In this document: positions 38,274-47,750 of the stretch, piece after piece
Layout: every line of letters begins with the position of its first letter
Position numbering within the stretch: the first letter of the stretch is position 1
Origin: Patiriisocius sp047731265
GTDB taxonomy: Bacteria; Bacteroidota; Bacteroidia; Flavobacteriales; Flavobacteriaceae
Reading direction: 5' to 3'
DNA length: 64,000 bases
NCBI RefSeq assembly: GCF_047731265.1
Contig: NZ_CP159835.1
Location: forward strand, 434,001 to 498,000
Made by a program: the position numbers and the translations under genes
Notes under the pieces: generated by a model
What the model was told of the DNA's origin: nothing
Database searches by the model: none
What the model saw: the letters and a program-made list of their open reading frames with translations, nothing else

Positions 38274-40862
38274 CTAAAATGGATAGTTTATTCCGATGTT
38301 GTAAACAGCGTTACTAAAATTGGTGTTTTTAAACCATCTTGCTCCTTCTCGCAGTGCAGGGTCGTGTGTTTTAAAACCGGTATCTAATCTAAACACAAAA
38401 AAACCAAAATCATAGCGCAATCCAAGGCCACTAGCTACTGCCAACTCTTTTAAGTCTGCGAGTCCGTCAAAACGGGATGCTGGATCTTCAATATTATCGA
38501 ATGCATTCCAAATATTACCTGCGTCCACAAAAAATGCTCCTTTAAATGCCCCCAAAATTGTAAAACGATACTCCGCATTAAAAGCCAATTTAAAATTTGC
38601 TTCGTTAAAATCAAAAACACCGCCACTGCTACCTGGACCTAAATCATAAGGCCTCCAGCCCCTATTATCATTAGCACCTCCTGCAAAATAACTCCTAACA
38701 AAAGGGATGCTTTCACTATTTCCATAAGGAACCGCAATACCTCCAAAGGTTCTAATTGCAAGCACATTGTCTCCTGACAATTCCCAGTGCTTAATGTATT
38801 CAATCTCCCCTTTGCCATATTGAGAGAATATAACTCCTAAGGTTTCAATCTCGTCATCTTCATTTTTTTCTAAGCCTGCAAGATTTGAAATTCCTGAAAG
38901 TAAATTACCTGCCGACTCTATCTTCCATCGCAGCCTAGAGAAACTTTTATCAAAAATATTTTCTCTTGTATCTCTCGTCCAGACAAAGTTTGAAGCAAAA
39001 ATAAGATTGTTCTCGGTAAGTCGCACCCCTCGTTCTAATTCACCTAACAATATATCGCCTTGTTCTTGATTAAGCGAATATGGATTGATATCTGAACCAA
39101 GTGTTTGTAGAAAAGAATTGATTCCGCTTGGAATTATGAGTTCAAGATCTCCATCGCCATTAATAAAATAATAGGTTGGATCTATTACTCCAGGATCTGA
39201 ACTTTCAACGTCTTGGGCAATATCATTTACCTGATCAAAAGAATTTTGATAGATATTAAAGTAATTATCTGTATTCAGATTGTTGACATATGAAATGTTT
39301 ATTAAATCAAAACTATTATGCCTAATTTTATTCGGTTTCCAATCATAATTAAAGGCGGTACTTAAAGTTTGCCGATCCAATCCAATATTGTTTTGAGCGC
39401 TAAATCCAATACTAATATTTGTGGTTGGCGACATGTATTTAGGGATATACCTCGTCGTATTAATAGGAAATAAAAATCTTGGGAATGCTAGTTTGAAATC
39501 CGTACCTAGTTCTGTAGTATTAAAAAAACTTTCATCATCTGAAGCATCTCTGGAGGAACCCACACTACCGCTACCAGAAATCTGTAAAATCTCCGCTCCT
39601 CTAAAAATATTTCTAAACAATACCGAACCACTAAAACCGAAACCTATTTGCTGAATTGTAGAAGTATACGTATCCAATTTCGCATCTAAAGTAACCCGTT
39701 TTCTAGGACTCAAAAATATAGTGCTAATCAATCCATTTCCTATAGAATCTCTAGGATCCTCTTCGTATGAAATATTTGGGTACTTAAATATCTTAAGATC
39801 TGTAATCTGATTGTAGGTTAGATTGCGATCTACATCTTTAAATATGGTGTTGGGAGTTATGGCAATTGCATCTATAATTGCTTTTGGTCTGTATTTTAAC
39901 TTCTCATAACTATATAATGTATATCCATTGTACGAGACCGAATCCTGGAATTTATTTCCTTGATTCGCAAACGTATAATCTGTAACAATTTTGACCTCGT
40001 TTATTTTATGAATTTTAAAAGGCTCTGTACGCGTGGAGTCCCCTACCTCAATTTTCCTGTTAGGAATAATATAAACTATATTTGCCTTATGATCAGTCTT
40101 AACAGTGTCTGCCTCAAAATTTACATAATCTCTGTTAAAATAAAACAGTCCTGAATTTCGCAATTGGATGCTAAGACGTTCGCGTTCATTTTCAAAGTTA
40201 GTCGCTGCATATTGCACCCCTTCGTTTATGAATGTTTTATCCTTTGTGGCTTGAAAAATAGAGTCTACCACTGGAGAAGCAATCCGCTTTTGGATATTAT
40301 CAACAACATATGGCCTGTGCCTAGTCACATTATATTTAATGGTTGCCCGTTTATCCTTAGTTTTGACTTTTGAAATCTCATAGGTAGCCTCAACATTAAA
40401 CCATCCGCGCTTTGAGTACCACGCTTTAACGCGTTCTAAGGATTTGTCAGTTTTTTTCTTATCAATTATTACTGGGGCATCTCCAGATTTCTTAAGCCAT
40501 TCGTTAAAACCTATATAAGTATTTCCCAATTCGTCCACTTGTTTTTTTGACAAAAACCGGATGAGTCCTTCTTCGCGCTTAGGCTTTCTGTGCAACCATT
40601 TGTAGTAGGTACTATCAGCTTGTTGATCTGCTAAGTTGTATATATAAAGTCCAGTAGAAATACCTAAGATTGGAACTTTAGGGTTTGAGCGTTGATATAA
40701 TTGGCTAAAAACACCGCTTTCGGTAGTTTCCTTTCCGTCAATTACAATCGTATTTTCTGTTAACAGAAACTCATTCTCTGGCACGTTTTTTACGGCATTA
40801 CAAGATGCTAAAAAAACAATAAATCCTAAAATTAATGATATTTTTGTGATGCGTTTGTTCAA
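38274..40862 (-). CDS. tamL: Omp85-family outer-membrane lipoprotein (TamL)
   Basis: 862 residues. The lipobox FLASC puts a lipidated Cys at 21. POTRA-like domains (about 30-420: LLTENTIVIDGKETTES, YSKRGWFNVEATYEISKVK) precede an Omp85 beta-barrel (about 430-862) with GGANDNRGWRPYDLGPG and the terminal segment ending IGINYPF. In Bacteroidota the TamA equivalent is a lipoprotein, TamL, working with TamB in envelope lipid transport or outer-membrane protein assembly. tamB is not in the window. It diverges from the methyltransferase gene at 40923. Confidence 0.88.
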   Translation of the reverse strand: MNKRITKISLILGFIVFLASCNAVKNVPENEFLLTENTIVIDGKETTESGVFSQLYQRSNPKVPILGISTGLYIYNLADQQADSTYYKWLHRKPKREEGLIRFLSKKQVDELGNTYIGFNEWLKKSGDAPVIIDKKKTDKSLERVKAWYSKRGWFNVEATYEISKVKTKDKRATIKYNVTRHRPYVVDNIQKRIASPVVDSIFQATKDKTFINEGVQYAATNFENERERLSIQLRNSGLFYFNRDYVNFEADTVKTDHKANIVYIIPNRKIEVGDSTRTEPFKIHKINEVKIVTDYTFANQGNKFQDSVSYNGYTLYSYEKLKYRPKAIIDAIAITPNTIFKDVDRNLTYNQITDLKIFKYPNISYEEDPRDSIGNGLISTIFLSPRKRVTLDAKLDTYTSTIQQIGFGFSGSVLFRNIFRGAEILQISGSGSVGSSRDASDDESFFNTTELGTDFKLAFPRFLFPINTTRYIPKYMSPTTNISIGFSAQNNIGLDRQTLSTAFNYDWKPNKIRHNSFDLINISYVNNLNTDNYFNIYQNSFDQVNDIAQDVESSDPGVIDPTYYFINGDGDLELIIPSGINSFLQTLGSDINPYSLNQEQGDILLGELERGVRLTENNLIFASNFVWTRDTRENIFDKSFSRLRWKIESAGNLLSGISNLAGLEKNEDDEIETLGVIFSQYGKGEIEYIKHWELSGDNVLAIRTFGGIAVPYGNSESIPFVRSYFAGGANDNRGWRPYDLGPGSSGGVFDFNEANFKLAFNAEYRFTILGAFKGAFFVDAGNIWNAFDNIEDPASRFDGLADLKELAVASGLGLRYDFGFFVFRLDTGFKTHDPALREGARWFKNTNFSNAVYNIGINYPF

Positions 40863-40877
40863 GCGATGTGTTTAATA

Positions 40878-40899
40878 ATTTCCGCCTTAAAGCGGAAAT
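40878..40899. repeat. REP-like palindrome
   Basis: ATTTCCGC / GCGGAAAT, a perfect 8-bp inverted repeat with a 6-base loop, in the divergent gap between tamL and the methyltransferase. Same arms as the copy at 30939. Confidence 0.6.
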
Positions 40900-40906
40900 A
40901 ACAGTT

Positions 40907-40914
40907 CAAAAATA
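40907..40914 (-). promoter_or_regulatory. -7 promoter element (TATTTTTG) for tamL
   Basis: TATTTTTG on the minus strand, 45 bp upstream of the tamL start, matching TAnnTTTG. Confidence 0.5.
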
Positions 40915-40922
40915 GAATAAAT

Positions 40923-41651
40923 TTGATAAGTAAAAGTCAAATAAAATTAATAACAAGTCTACATCAAAAAAAGCACCGAAATAACTCGGGTCTTTTTGTC
41001 GCCGAGGGACCTAAAGTTATCGCAGAGCTTATTTCTGAAAACTTAGTCTTACATAGTCTTTTTACGACGGAAAAAGTAAATAGTAGCAATGAAAATTACT
41101 ATTCAATTTCTAAAGAAGAACTTCAAAAAATTAGCTTTCTAAAAACAGCTAATACATCCCTTGCTCTTTTTAAGATACCTGAAAGCTTCGCCAAAAATAA
41201 AAACGGAATTACCGTAGCACTTGATGCAGTTCGTGATCCTGGAAATTTAGGCACAATTATACGACTTTGTGATTGGTTTGGTGTTTCCCAATTGGTTTGC
41301 TCAGAAGACACTGTTGATTGCTATAATCCCAAAGTAATACAAGCTACTATGGGCTCTATAGCAAGAGTAGCAATTTTCTACACTTCTCTAAACAAATATC
41401 TAAAAGAAAGCAGTAGCCCAATTTTTGCAGCTATGATGGAAGGCGATATCGTTTATAAATCAAAACTACCTAATGACGCTATTCTACTTATGGGAAACGA
41501 AGCAAATGGTGTTTCTAAAGAAGTATTAAAATTGGCAACCCACGCTATTAGCATTCCACAATTTGGAAAAGGAAACCCAACAGAAAGTTTAAATGTAGCA
41601 ACTGCAACCGCTATATTGTTAAGTGAGTTTAAAAGATTTACTGAAAGGTAA
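40923..41651 (+). CDS. TrmH/SpoU-family RNA 2'-O-methyltransferase
   Basis: 242 residues with a TTG start (LISKSQIKLITSLHQKKHRN, the conserved substrate-binding N-terminus), so no shorter start is acceptable. The SPOUT trefoil-knot motifs are all present: ALDAVRDPGNLGTIIRLCDW, LLMGNEANGVS and NPTESLNVATATAILL. It methylates ribose 2'-OH in rRNA or tRNA; the exact site cannot be told from sequence. Its last 14 bp overlap the convergent porT gene. Confidence 0.9.
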   Translation: MISKSQIKLITSLHQKKHRNNSGLFVAEGPKVIAELISENLVLHSLFTTEKVNSSNENYYSISKEELQKISFLKTANTSLALFKIPESFAKNKNGITVALDAVRDPGNLGTIIRLCDWFGVSQLVCSEDTVDCYNPKVIQATMGSIARVAIFYTSLNKYLKESSSPIFAAMMEGDIVYKSKLPNDAILLMGNEANGVSKEVLKLATHAISIPQFGKGNPTESLNVATATAILLSEFKRFTER

Positions 41652-42351
41652 AATTAATAAACATACCTCTAGAATTAAGCATATTAATATTGCCAGTATA
41701 CGGGCTTGTAGGACTGTTATCAGGAACCAACTCATTACTTGTTGCAAACACACCTCTAATTGAAGGGGAAAATTTGAAGAAAAACAAATAAAAATCTATC
41801 CCAACACCAAGTTCGTAATAATTAGTATAGGTAGTGGTTCTAAATTGACCAAAAGCATTGTCCTCAGGGTTGTTTTCGTTACTCGATAAATTGATAGACG
41901 TAGAAACACCGCCTATAATAAAGGGTTTCCAATTATTTAATCTTTTTGTTGAAATTTTAACCAGTAAAGGGATGTGGATATAGGTAGATTTAACTTCTCT
42001 TAAGATATCTTTTTCATCGAGAAAACCTGGAAATCTTAAATTTCGTTGTGTAAAATAAAGCCCTGGTTCAAGACGAAGATTAATGTATTTATTAATACGC
42101 ATATCCCCAATTAACCCAACATTAAAACCTGTGGATGGTTCTACAATTACATCTGTATTTGCATTACCTAGCTCTTGATTATATTCAATTTTAAAATCAT
42201 AACTATTAAATCCTAAGAAATATCCCCAAGTTAAAAATTTATTATCGAAAGTTTCAATATTCGCGAGACGCTCCCTACTAAATAGTTGTGCATTAACGGA
42301 TTGTGCTAAAAATATAAATGCAAAAAAGATTACTATTTTTCTCATGCTCAT
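41638..42351 (-). CDS. porT: PorT-like outer-membrane beta-barrel protein
   Basis: 237 residues: a signal peptide (IVIFFAFIFLAQSVNAQ) and a small 8-stranded-type barrel (LRLEPGLYFTQRNLRF, ELGVGIDFYLFFFKFSPSIR). PorT is required for type IX secretion in Porphyromonas and gliding flavobacteria, and its gene commonly follows ubiE in Flavobacteriia, as here (ATGA overlap at 42348-42351). Several T9SS cargo proteins in this window fit. Sequence alone resembles general porin-family proteins, so the symbol rests partly on synteny. Confidence 0.78.
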   Translation of the reverse strand: MSMRKIVIFFAFIFLAQSVNAQLFSRERLANIETFDNKFLTWGYFLGFNSYDFKIEYNQELGNANTDVIVEPSTGFNVGLIGDMRINKYINLRLEPGLYFTQRNLRFPGFLDEKDILREVKSTYIHIPLLVKISTKRLNNWKPFIIGGVSTSINLSSNENNPEDNAFGQFRTTTYTNYYELGVGIDFYLFFFKFSPSIRGVFATSNELVPDNSPTSPYTGNINMLNSRGMFINFTFQ

Positions 42352-43085
42352 TTTGTAGCAGTATAAATGGTTGCTACCCCAAAAGTTTGTGGCTTATTTT
42401 GTACTTCTATAAACCCAATTTTCTTCAAAATATTGTTGAGCGCTTCTCCATGAGGAAAAACCGAGGCACTTTCTGAAAGATATTTATAAGCCACTTTATC
42501 CTTACTAAACAACCTACCCACTAAAGGCAATACATTTTTACTATATAAATGATACCCTTGCTTAAAAGGGAATTTTGTTGGTACCGATGTTTCTAAAATC
42601 ACAAATAATCCACCTTTTTTCAATACTCGCAAGATTTCGGCTAAACCCTTATCTAGATTCTCAAAGTTTCTAACACCAAAAGATACTGATATAACATCAA
42701 AACTTTCATCCTCAAATGGCAATGCTTCGCTATCACCTTGAACAAAAGATATTTTGTCATCAAGAGGAGTGTCTGCGACTTTTTTCTTTGCAACAGATAA
42801 CATTCCAGAAGACAAATCTAATCCTACAATCTTAGTTGCTTGAATAGCATTTGCATATTGGATCGCCAGGTCTCCCGTGCCTGTAGCAATATCTAAAATG
42901 CGCTGCGGGTTTTTACTTGCAACCATTTTAACTACTTTCTTCCTCCATTTAATATCGCTCCCCAAAGATATAACCCGATTTAGCCCATCATAATGGCCTG
43001 AAATCGCATCAAACATTTGCTCAACTTGCTTCTTTTTGTTCAAAGAAGAATCTTTATAGGGTGTTATTTTTTTATTATTGCTCAT
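42348..43085 (-). CDS. ubiE: Demethylmenaquinone methyltransferase
   Basis: A 245-residue SAM-dependent methyltransferase for the last step of menaquinone synthesis. Motifs: VEQMFDAISGHYDGLNRVIS, ILDIATGTGDLAI (SAM binding), FDVISVSFGVRNFENLDKGL and ILRVLKKGGLFVILE. Translation is coupled to porT through a 4-bp ATGA overlap. Confidence 0.95.
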   Translation of the reverse strand: MSNNKKITPYKDSSLNKKKQVEQMFDAISGHYDGLNRVISLGSDIKWRKKVVKMVASKNPQRILDIATGTGDLAIQYANAIQATKIVGLDLSSGMLSVAKKKVADTPLDDKISFVQGDSEALPFEDESFDVISVSFGVRNFENLDKGLAEILRVLKKGGLFVILETSVPTKFPFKQGYHLYSKNVLPLVGRLFSKDKVAYKYLSESASVFPHGEALNNILKKIGFIEVQNKPQTFGVATIYTATK

Positions 43086-43484
43086 TACGGATGTAAAAAT
43101 ACATGTTTTTAATGGTAGTACAAGTTTAGAAAAGAGGCAAAAAGAGGCAATTACTGTTGTGTCCTAATGCTAGCTCCCACTTGTTTTGTGTACCGATAAA
43201 CATTATTAATTTTTGCATTTAAGATTTGGTAAGATTACCTTTATATATCTTAGCCTACTAAGCTTTAACAGCACATTATAATTTATATCAAATTGCTTTA
43301 AAAAGCTGCATCCCTTAAACAATCATGAAAGAGCAAGAAGCGTCTTTTATTATGTTTAAGACAAAACCAATTTTGTTAAAAATTGCTTCAAAACTTATTA
43401 CATCTTGTATAATATGATGAAGTTATTATAATAGTTCTAGACTGCTCTTGTAGCGCAAAATTACTCGTGTAGTTTATTAAAATT
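43086..43484. other. Gap between ubiE and gpsA
   Basis: About 400 bp with no supported gene. It forms the downstream boundary of the lipid operon; no strong intrinsic terminator was seen right after gpsA. Confidence 0.45.
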
Positions 43485-44486
43485 TTATCCTGGCTCTTTC
43501 TCTGATCCACTTTCAAGTTTTATTAGTCCTTTGAAAGCTTCGTAAACAGTATTACCTTCATATAACACTTTGTACACTTCTCGTGAAATAGGCATATCTA
43601 CATTATAATCTGCCGCAAGTTCCATGACTGCTTTGGTTGTTTTTACCCCCTCGGCAACTTCATTCATTTCTGCTATAATCTGATCCAAGCTTTTTCCTTG
43701 TCCTATTTGGAAACCCACATGATGATTTCTACTCTTCGCACTGCTGCATGTAGCCACCAGATCGCCCATACCAGCAAGACCTGCAAAAGTCCCTCGCTTT
43801 CCACCCATTGCGATTCCTAGTCGTGTGAGTTCAGAAAGCCCTCTTGTAATAAGAGCAGCCCTTGTATTATCTCCTGCATTCGCACCATCACCCATTCCTG
43901 TAGCGATTGCCATAATATTCTTTAAAGCACCGCCTAGTTCACAACCTATAACATCGTTATTCGTGTAAACTCTAAACACACCAGAATTAAAGATACCTTG
44001 CAATTTTTTAGCAATAGTTTGATCTACCATAGCAATAACTGCAGCGGCAGCTTGACCACTATGTATTTCTTTTGCAAGATTGGGTCCTGTGAGGACTCCA
44101 GAAGGATGACCAGGAAGTTCTTCTGCAATAATTTGTGTCATCCGCATCTTTGTCCCTAATTCGAGTCCTTTTGCCAAACTAATAATGGGAATCCAAGGTC
44201 TAATAAATGGTTTTGCCTCTCGTAAAACTTGTCTAAAATGTTGAGAAGGAATCCCCATTATCAAAACATCTGCGCCACCCACAGCTTCTTCCATAGAGGT
44301 TGTTGCCGCTAGTGATTTATGTAATAATGCACCTGGTAAATATTTTGTATTTGTGTGATGATTGTTTATTTCATCCACCGTTTTTTCATTACGAGCCCAC
44401 AAAAGAGTTTCTGCATTTTTCGCTGTTAGAGAAGCTACCGTAGTTCCCCAAGAACCACCGCCCAATAATCCTACGTTCATTTTCAT
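43485..44486 (-). CDS. gpsA: Glycerol-3-phosphate dehydrogenase [NAD(P)+]
   Basis: 333 residues. Reduces dihydroxyacetone phosphate to sn-glycerol-3-phosphate, the backbone of glycerolipids. NAD-binding GLLGGGSWGTTVA, substrate motifs LTGPNLAKEI and GCELGGALKNIMAIATGMGD (catalytic Lys), and GLAGMGDLVATCSS are present. It is the last gene of the apparent lipid operon, 27 bp after the acyltransferase fusion that would consume its product. Confidence 0.95.
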   Translation of the reverse strand: MKMNVGLLGGGSWGTTVASLTAKNAETLLWARNEKTVDEINNHHTNTKYLPGALLHKSLAATTSMEEAVGGADVLIMGIPSQHFRQVLREAKPFIRPWIPIISLAKGLELGTKMRMTQIIAEELPGHPSGVLTGPNLAKEIHSGQAAAAVIAMVDQTIAKKLQGIFNSGVFRVYTNNDVIGCELGGALKNIMAIATGMGDGANAGDNTRAALITRGLSELTRLGIAMGGKRGTFAGLAGMGDLVATCSSAKSRNHHVGFQIGQGKSLDQIIAEMNEVAEGVKTTKAVMELAADYNVDMPISREVYKVLYEGNTVYEAFKGLIKLESGSEKEPG

Positions 44487-44513
44487 TTGATTCGTTTTTT
44501 TGGTTGTTGTATG

Positions 44514-47500
44514 TTAGTTATTTAATTCATCTAAATATAATTGTCGTACACCACTAATATGCTTGTCTATAGTTTTAATTTTCCATAAGCTGGTATCTAC
44601 TGGGTCTAAGGCAACCACTTCAATATGGGTTGGACGGAGTGCTTTTGTTCCTTTTGGCATTGCTTTATATGCATTTTTGATCACAATAGGAATAATAGGA
44701 ACTCCAGCTTGCATAGCGAGATGAAATGCTCCTTTTTTGAATGACCCTAATTCTGCCGACCCACTGCGGGTTCCTTCTGGTGCAATCACTACAGAAATTC
44801 CATTTCGCAAAGCTTCCACCGCTGGCTGCATGGCTTCAATCGCTTTTTCTTTGTTGCTACGGTCAATATAGATAGCTCCTAAGGCGGTAAAAATAGGCCC
44901 AATTGGCGACCGTTCTAACTCCTTCTTGGCAACTCCCGTAATGTTATTACGAACAAGTTTCATAAGTATGAAAAAATCAGCAGCACTTTGATGATTAAAA
45001 CAGAATACCGCAGGCCTAAAGTCTGTAAGATTATGTTTTCCTTTAACCGAAATATCCAGCCCAGCAAGCTTTGTTCCAAGATCACCCACGCTCTTAAACG
45101 TTGTGTTTGCTGCTTCTTGCTTAGACATTGTCATTAAGCCATGAATAGCGCCTTTTAATGCTGAAGGATAAATACTAGCGATTGCCAAGCCCGTTCTTAA
45201 ACCATTAACAACTGGCTTTTCAGTAGGTTCTTCAAAGCGGAGGATAGGCCAGTCATTTTCAAATGCTACTTGTGATAATGCATTATCAGGATTTGTGGCA
45301 ATAGGATTCCCTACTAGTTTAAATAGCGGATAATCCTCGAAACTATCAGAATAGAAATAACTTTTTGAAAGGTCAATATCGTTTGCTTTCGCATGTTTAC
45401 GAGCAGCTCTAGCTTTTCCTTCACCCCAGCACATTTCAGACACGCGGCCTGTAAATTTACCATTACGTAATTCCATTTTTGTCGCATACACATCGGTAAT
45501 ACCGAGTTCATGTGCGATAGGCATAATCTGGTAGGTCGTAGCTGCTGAAATGATCACCACTTTATGACCTTTCGCTATATGACTTGCAATGAGTTTTCGT
45601 GATTCGGGATAAATCGTTGTAACTAGATGATCATCAAATACCTCCTGACCTAAATCCACAAAAGCTTTTTCAGAAATCCCCTTAACGCCTAATGCAGCAA
45701 TTTTTGTCAAAATCTCAAAATCTCGATTTCCAAAGGAGAATGCCAGTGCAGTCATAAACTGTGTCAAATATTCTTTTATGGTAGTTTTACCACTAAATAA
45801 ACGAGTAGTCATAAACTTCTTAGCCGAAAAGTCGTTAATCAGCGTGCGATCCATATCAAAATACGCTGTGATATGGGACCCTTCCTCCATTACCTCTTGT
45901 TTACCTCTAGCTCCTTTGTTAGATTCAGGAACTAAGGTTTCTTGTTTTGCTAATTGCTCTAGTACTTTAATACTAGGATCTATTTCAATAGATTTCAAAT
46001 AAGCAAGACGATTGGTTAAATCATCAAGCTGTATCATCCATTTATCTAAAGCTTTGAAATTTATTTTCTTGTTATTAGGAGTTAATTTTGCGTTTTCAGC
46101 AAAACGGAATGCATTTTCAAGAAACGGAATTGAAACACTATCTAATCGCGTAATGCGTGTTTGCCAATGTAGTTCTTTGCCTTTAAATGCGCAAAGTTCT
46201 AAGAATTCAGTTTTTTTCAATTCATCATCTTCATCCCAATTGTTGAGGGTATGACAAACAACTTTATTAGCTTCAAGGTAAGTAAGAAGCAACGCTCTTG
46301 AAACGAACAAGCTCTGATCTATTAGTAGTTCAGAGAGATCCTTCTTAGGGTCACTAATAATTGCGCGCCAGTTTTTATTAAACCTGTTTAACTCGTTTTC
46401 AATTTCACTACTAAACCTCGCTTTATTTGTATAGAAAAATTCAAATTTAAAAAGATTCCTAAGTTCCATGATTTCTTCCCAAAAATGTACAATACGATTT
46501 TTAGAAGTGTCATCTTTTACTTTAACTAGTGCCATTTCAATAAACGCAGCGTGGTATAAATGCCCTGCTGCCATATTTGCATAATAACTTGCAGGTAAAT
46601 ACTCCCTAGCACTTAAACTATACTGAGCTCGCTGACCAGCACGACTCTTTTGAACAATACCCGCCCCCTGTAATAAATTTAATGCTTTCTGGATACTAAC
46701 AGCAATAGGGTTTCCACGATCAAGCAAGATATTTTCACGCTTATCACCTATGTATTTCATAAGCTTATTGACCTTAAACTCGATCTCCTTTTTAGTAAGC
46801 GCAAAGTCATTTAATAACACGTGGCACACTAAAGAAACACTGGTTACGGGTGTAATCATCGAGGCCTGGTTAATCAACTCAAAAGCGAAGCGAGGTAAAG
46901 AATTGTTATCTTTATAATTACTTTCCTCCAGTTGTGGAACCACGACACTATTAGTATCGCCCATCTCGACGGGGTCTCCAAAACGGATGGCTGCACGTCC
47001 AAAATCATTTCCTAAACTCCTAATATAATTGAGTCCTTCTTGAACGTTTTCTGCTTTTTTCTTATTCGTTCCTTTTGCCTGCTCTGTCATTTCTTTGACA
47101 TCAGGAATTAAATCGTAGACAATAGAAACAGGGACATATTTAATTTCCTTGGAACTTTGCTTTTCAGCATCCATGATATATTTTAAAATTCCCATTTGTG
47201 GATGAAGAATTTTTCCTGTTCTTGAGCGTGTTCCTTCAATATTCCACGTTAAGTGATCACCAGCGTCAATAATTGTTGAAATATAGTGACGTAGTGCTGC
47301 CTTATAAATTTGGTTGTCCTTAAAACTTCTGCGTATAAAAATAAGTCCAGCGTTGTTTCCCAGTTGTTTCAATCCAGGAAATGCGAGGTTTTTACCACCA
47401 AATGAATAAGGAACGGGCATCCCGTATCTGGCCAAAGTGGAAATTAATACAAGGGTGTCTAAATAGGTCTTGTGCGTCATAATAAACGCCACAGAATTTT

Positions 47501-47747
47501 TACGCATTAACTTCATCAATTTCTTGATTCCGCTAGGATCTACGTCAATTTTTTCTTGATATGCTCTTGACAGAATATAATCAAAGCCTCGCACAGCAAG
47601 CATCTTAGTAATGGGTTGCTGCTGGGCATATAATTCTTTTATATAGGCATATGCTTCTTTCTGAACTTGTTTATAGTCCATCTTTTGCTCTTTAGCAATG
47701 CGTTTAAGTGTCTGTTTAAATTTTGGGTGGTTGATTATCTCTTCCAT
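44514..47747 (-). CDS. PlsB-like acyltransferase / HAD phosphatase / PlsC-like acyltransferase triple fusion
   Basis: 1077 residues in three parts. Residues about 1-450 are a PlsB-type (GPAT/DHAPAT) acyltransferase with THKTYLD (H92-D97) and EGTRSRTGK (E171). Residues about 620-830 are a HAD-IB hydrolase (YFDMDRTLIND with the DxDxT motif, VVIISAATTY, YSDSFEDYPLF). Residues about 880-1077 are a PlsC-type acyltransferase (FNHQSAADF, then APEGTRSGS). A single chain could acylate glycerol-3-phosphate twice and, through the HAD unit, dephosphorylate phosphatidate-like products to diacylglycerol. HAD-IB/PlsC fusions are known, but the added PlsB unit is notable. Activities are predicted from intact motifs. 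Confidence 0.88.
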   Translation of the reverse strand: MEEIINHPKFKQTLKRIAKEQKMDYKQVQKEAYAYIKELYAQQQPITKMLAVRGFDYILSRAYQEKIDVDPSGIKKLMKLMRKNSVAFIMTHKTYLDTLVLISTLARYGMPVPYSFGGKNLAFPGLKQLGNNAGLIFIRRSFKDNQIYKAALRHYISTIIDAGDHLTWNIEGTRSRTGKILHPQMGILKYIMDAEKQSSKEIKYVPVSIVYDLIPDVKEMTEQAKGTNKKKAENVQEGLNYIRSLGNDFGRAAIRFGDPVEMGDTNSVVVPQLEESNYKDNNSLPRFAFELINQASMITPVTSVSLVCHVLLNDFALTKKEIEFKVNKLMKYIGDKRENILLDRGNPIAVSIQKALNLLQGAGIVQKSRAGQRAQYSLSAREYLPASYYANMAAGHLYHAAFIEMALVKVKDDTSKNRIVHFWEEIMELRNLFKFEFFYTNKARFSSEIENELNRFNKNWRAIISDPKKDLSELLIDQSLFVSRALLLTYLEANKVVCHTLNNWDEDDELKKTEFLELCAFKGKELHWQTRITRLDSVSIPFLENAFRFAENAKLTPNNKKINFKALDKWMIQLDDLTNRLAYLKSIEIDPSIKVLEQLAKQETLVPESNKGARGKQEVMEEGSHITAYFDMDRTLINDFSAKKFMTTRLFSGKTTIKEYLTQFMTALAFSFGNRDFEILTKIAALGVKGISEKAFVDLGQEVFDDHLVTTIYPESRKLIASHIAKGHKVVIISAATTYQIMPIAHELGITDVYATKMELRNGKFTGRVSEMCWGEGKARAARKHAKANDIDLSKSYFYSDSFEDYPLFKLVGNPIATNPDNALSQVAFENDWPILRFEEPTEKPVVNGLRTGLAIASIYPSALKGAIHGLMTMSKQEAANTTFKSVGDLGTKLAGLDISVKGKHNLTDFRPAVFCFNHQSAADFFILMKLVRNNITGVAKKELERSPIGPIFTALGAIYIDRSNKEKAIEAMQPAVEALRNGISVVIAPEGTRSGSAELGSFKKGAFHLAMQAGVPIIPIVIKNAYKAMPKGTKALRPTHIEVVALDPVDTSLWKIKTIDKHISGVRQLYLDELNN

Positions 47748-47750
47748 GGA

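Noticed and set aside
40918..40925. TAAATTTG as the promoter of the methyltransferase gene
   Set aside because: It overlaps the TTG start, which would put transcription inside the conserved N-terminus.
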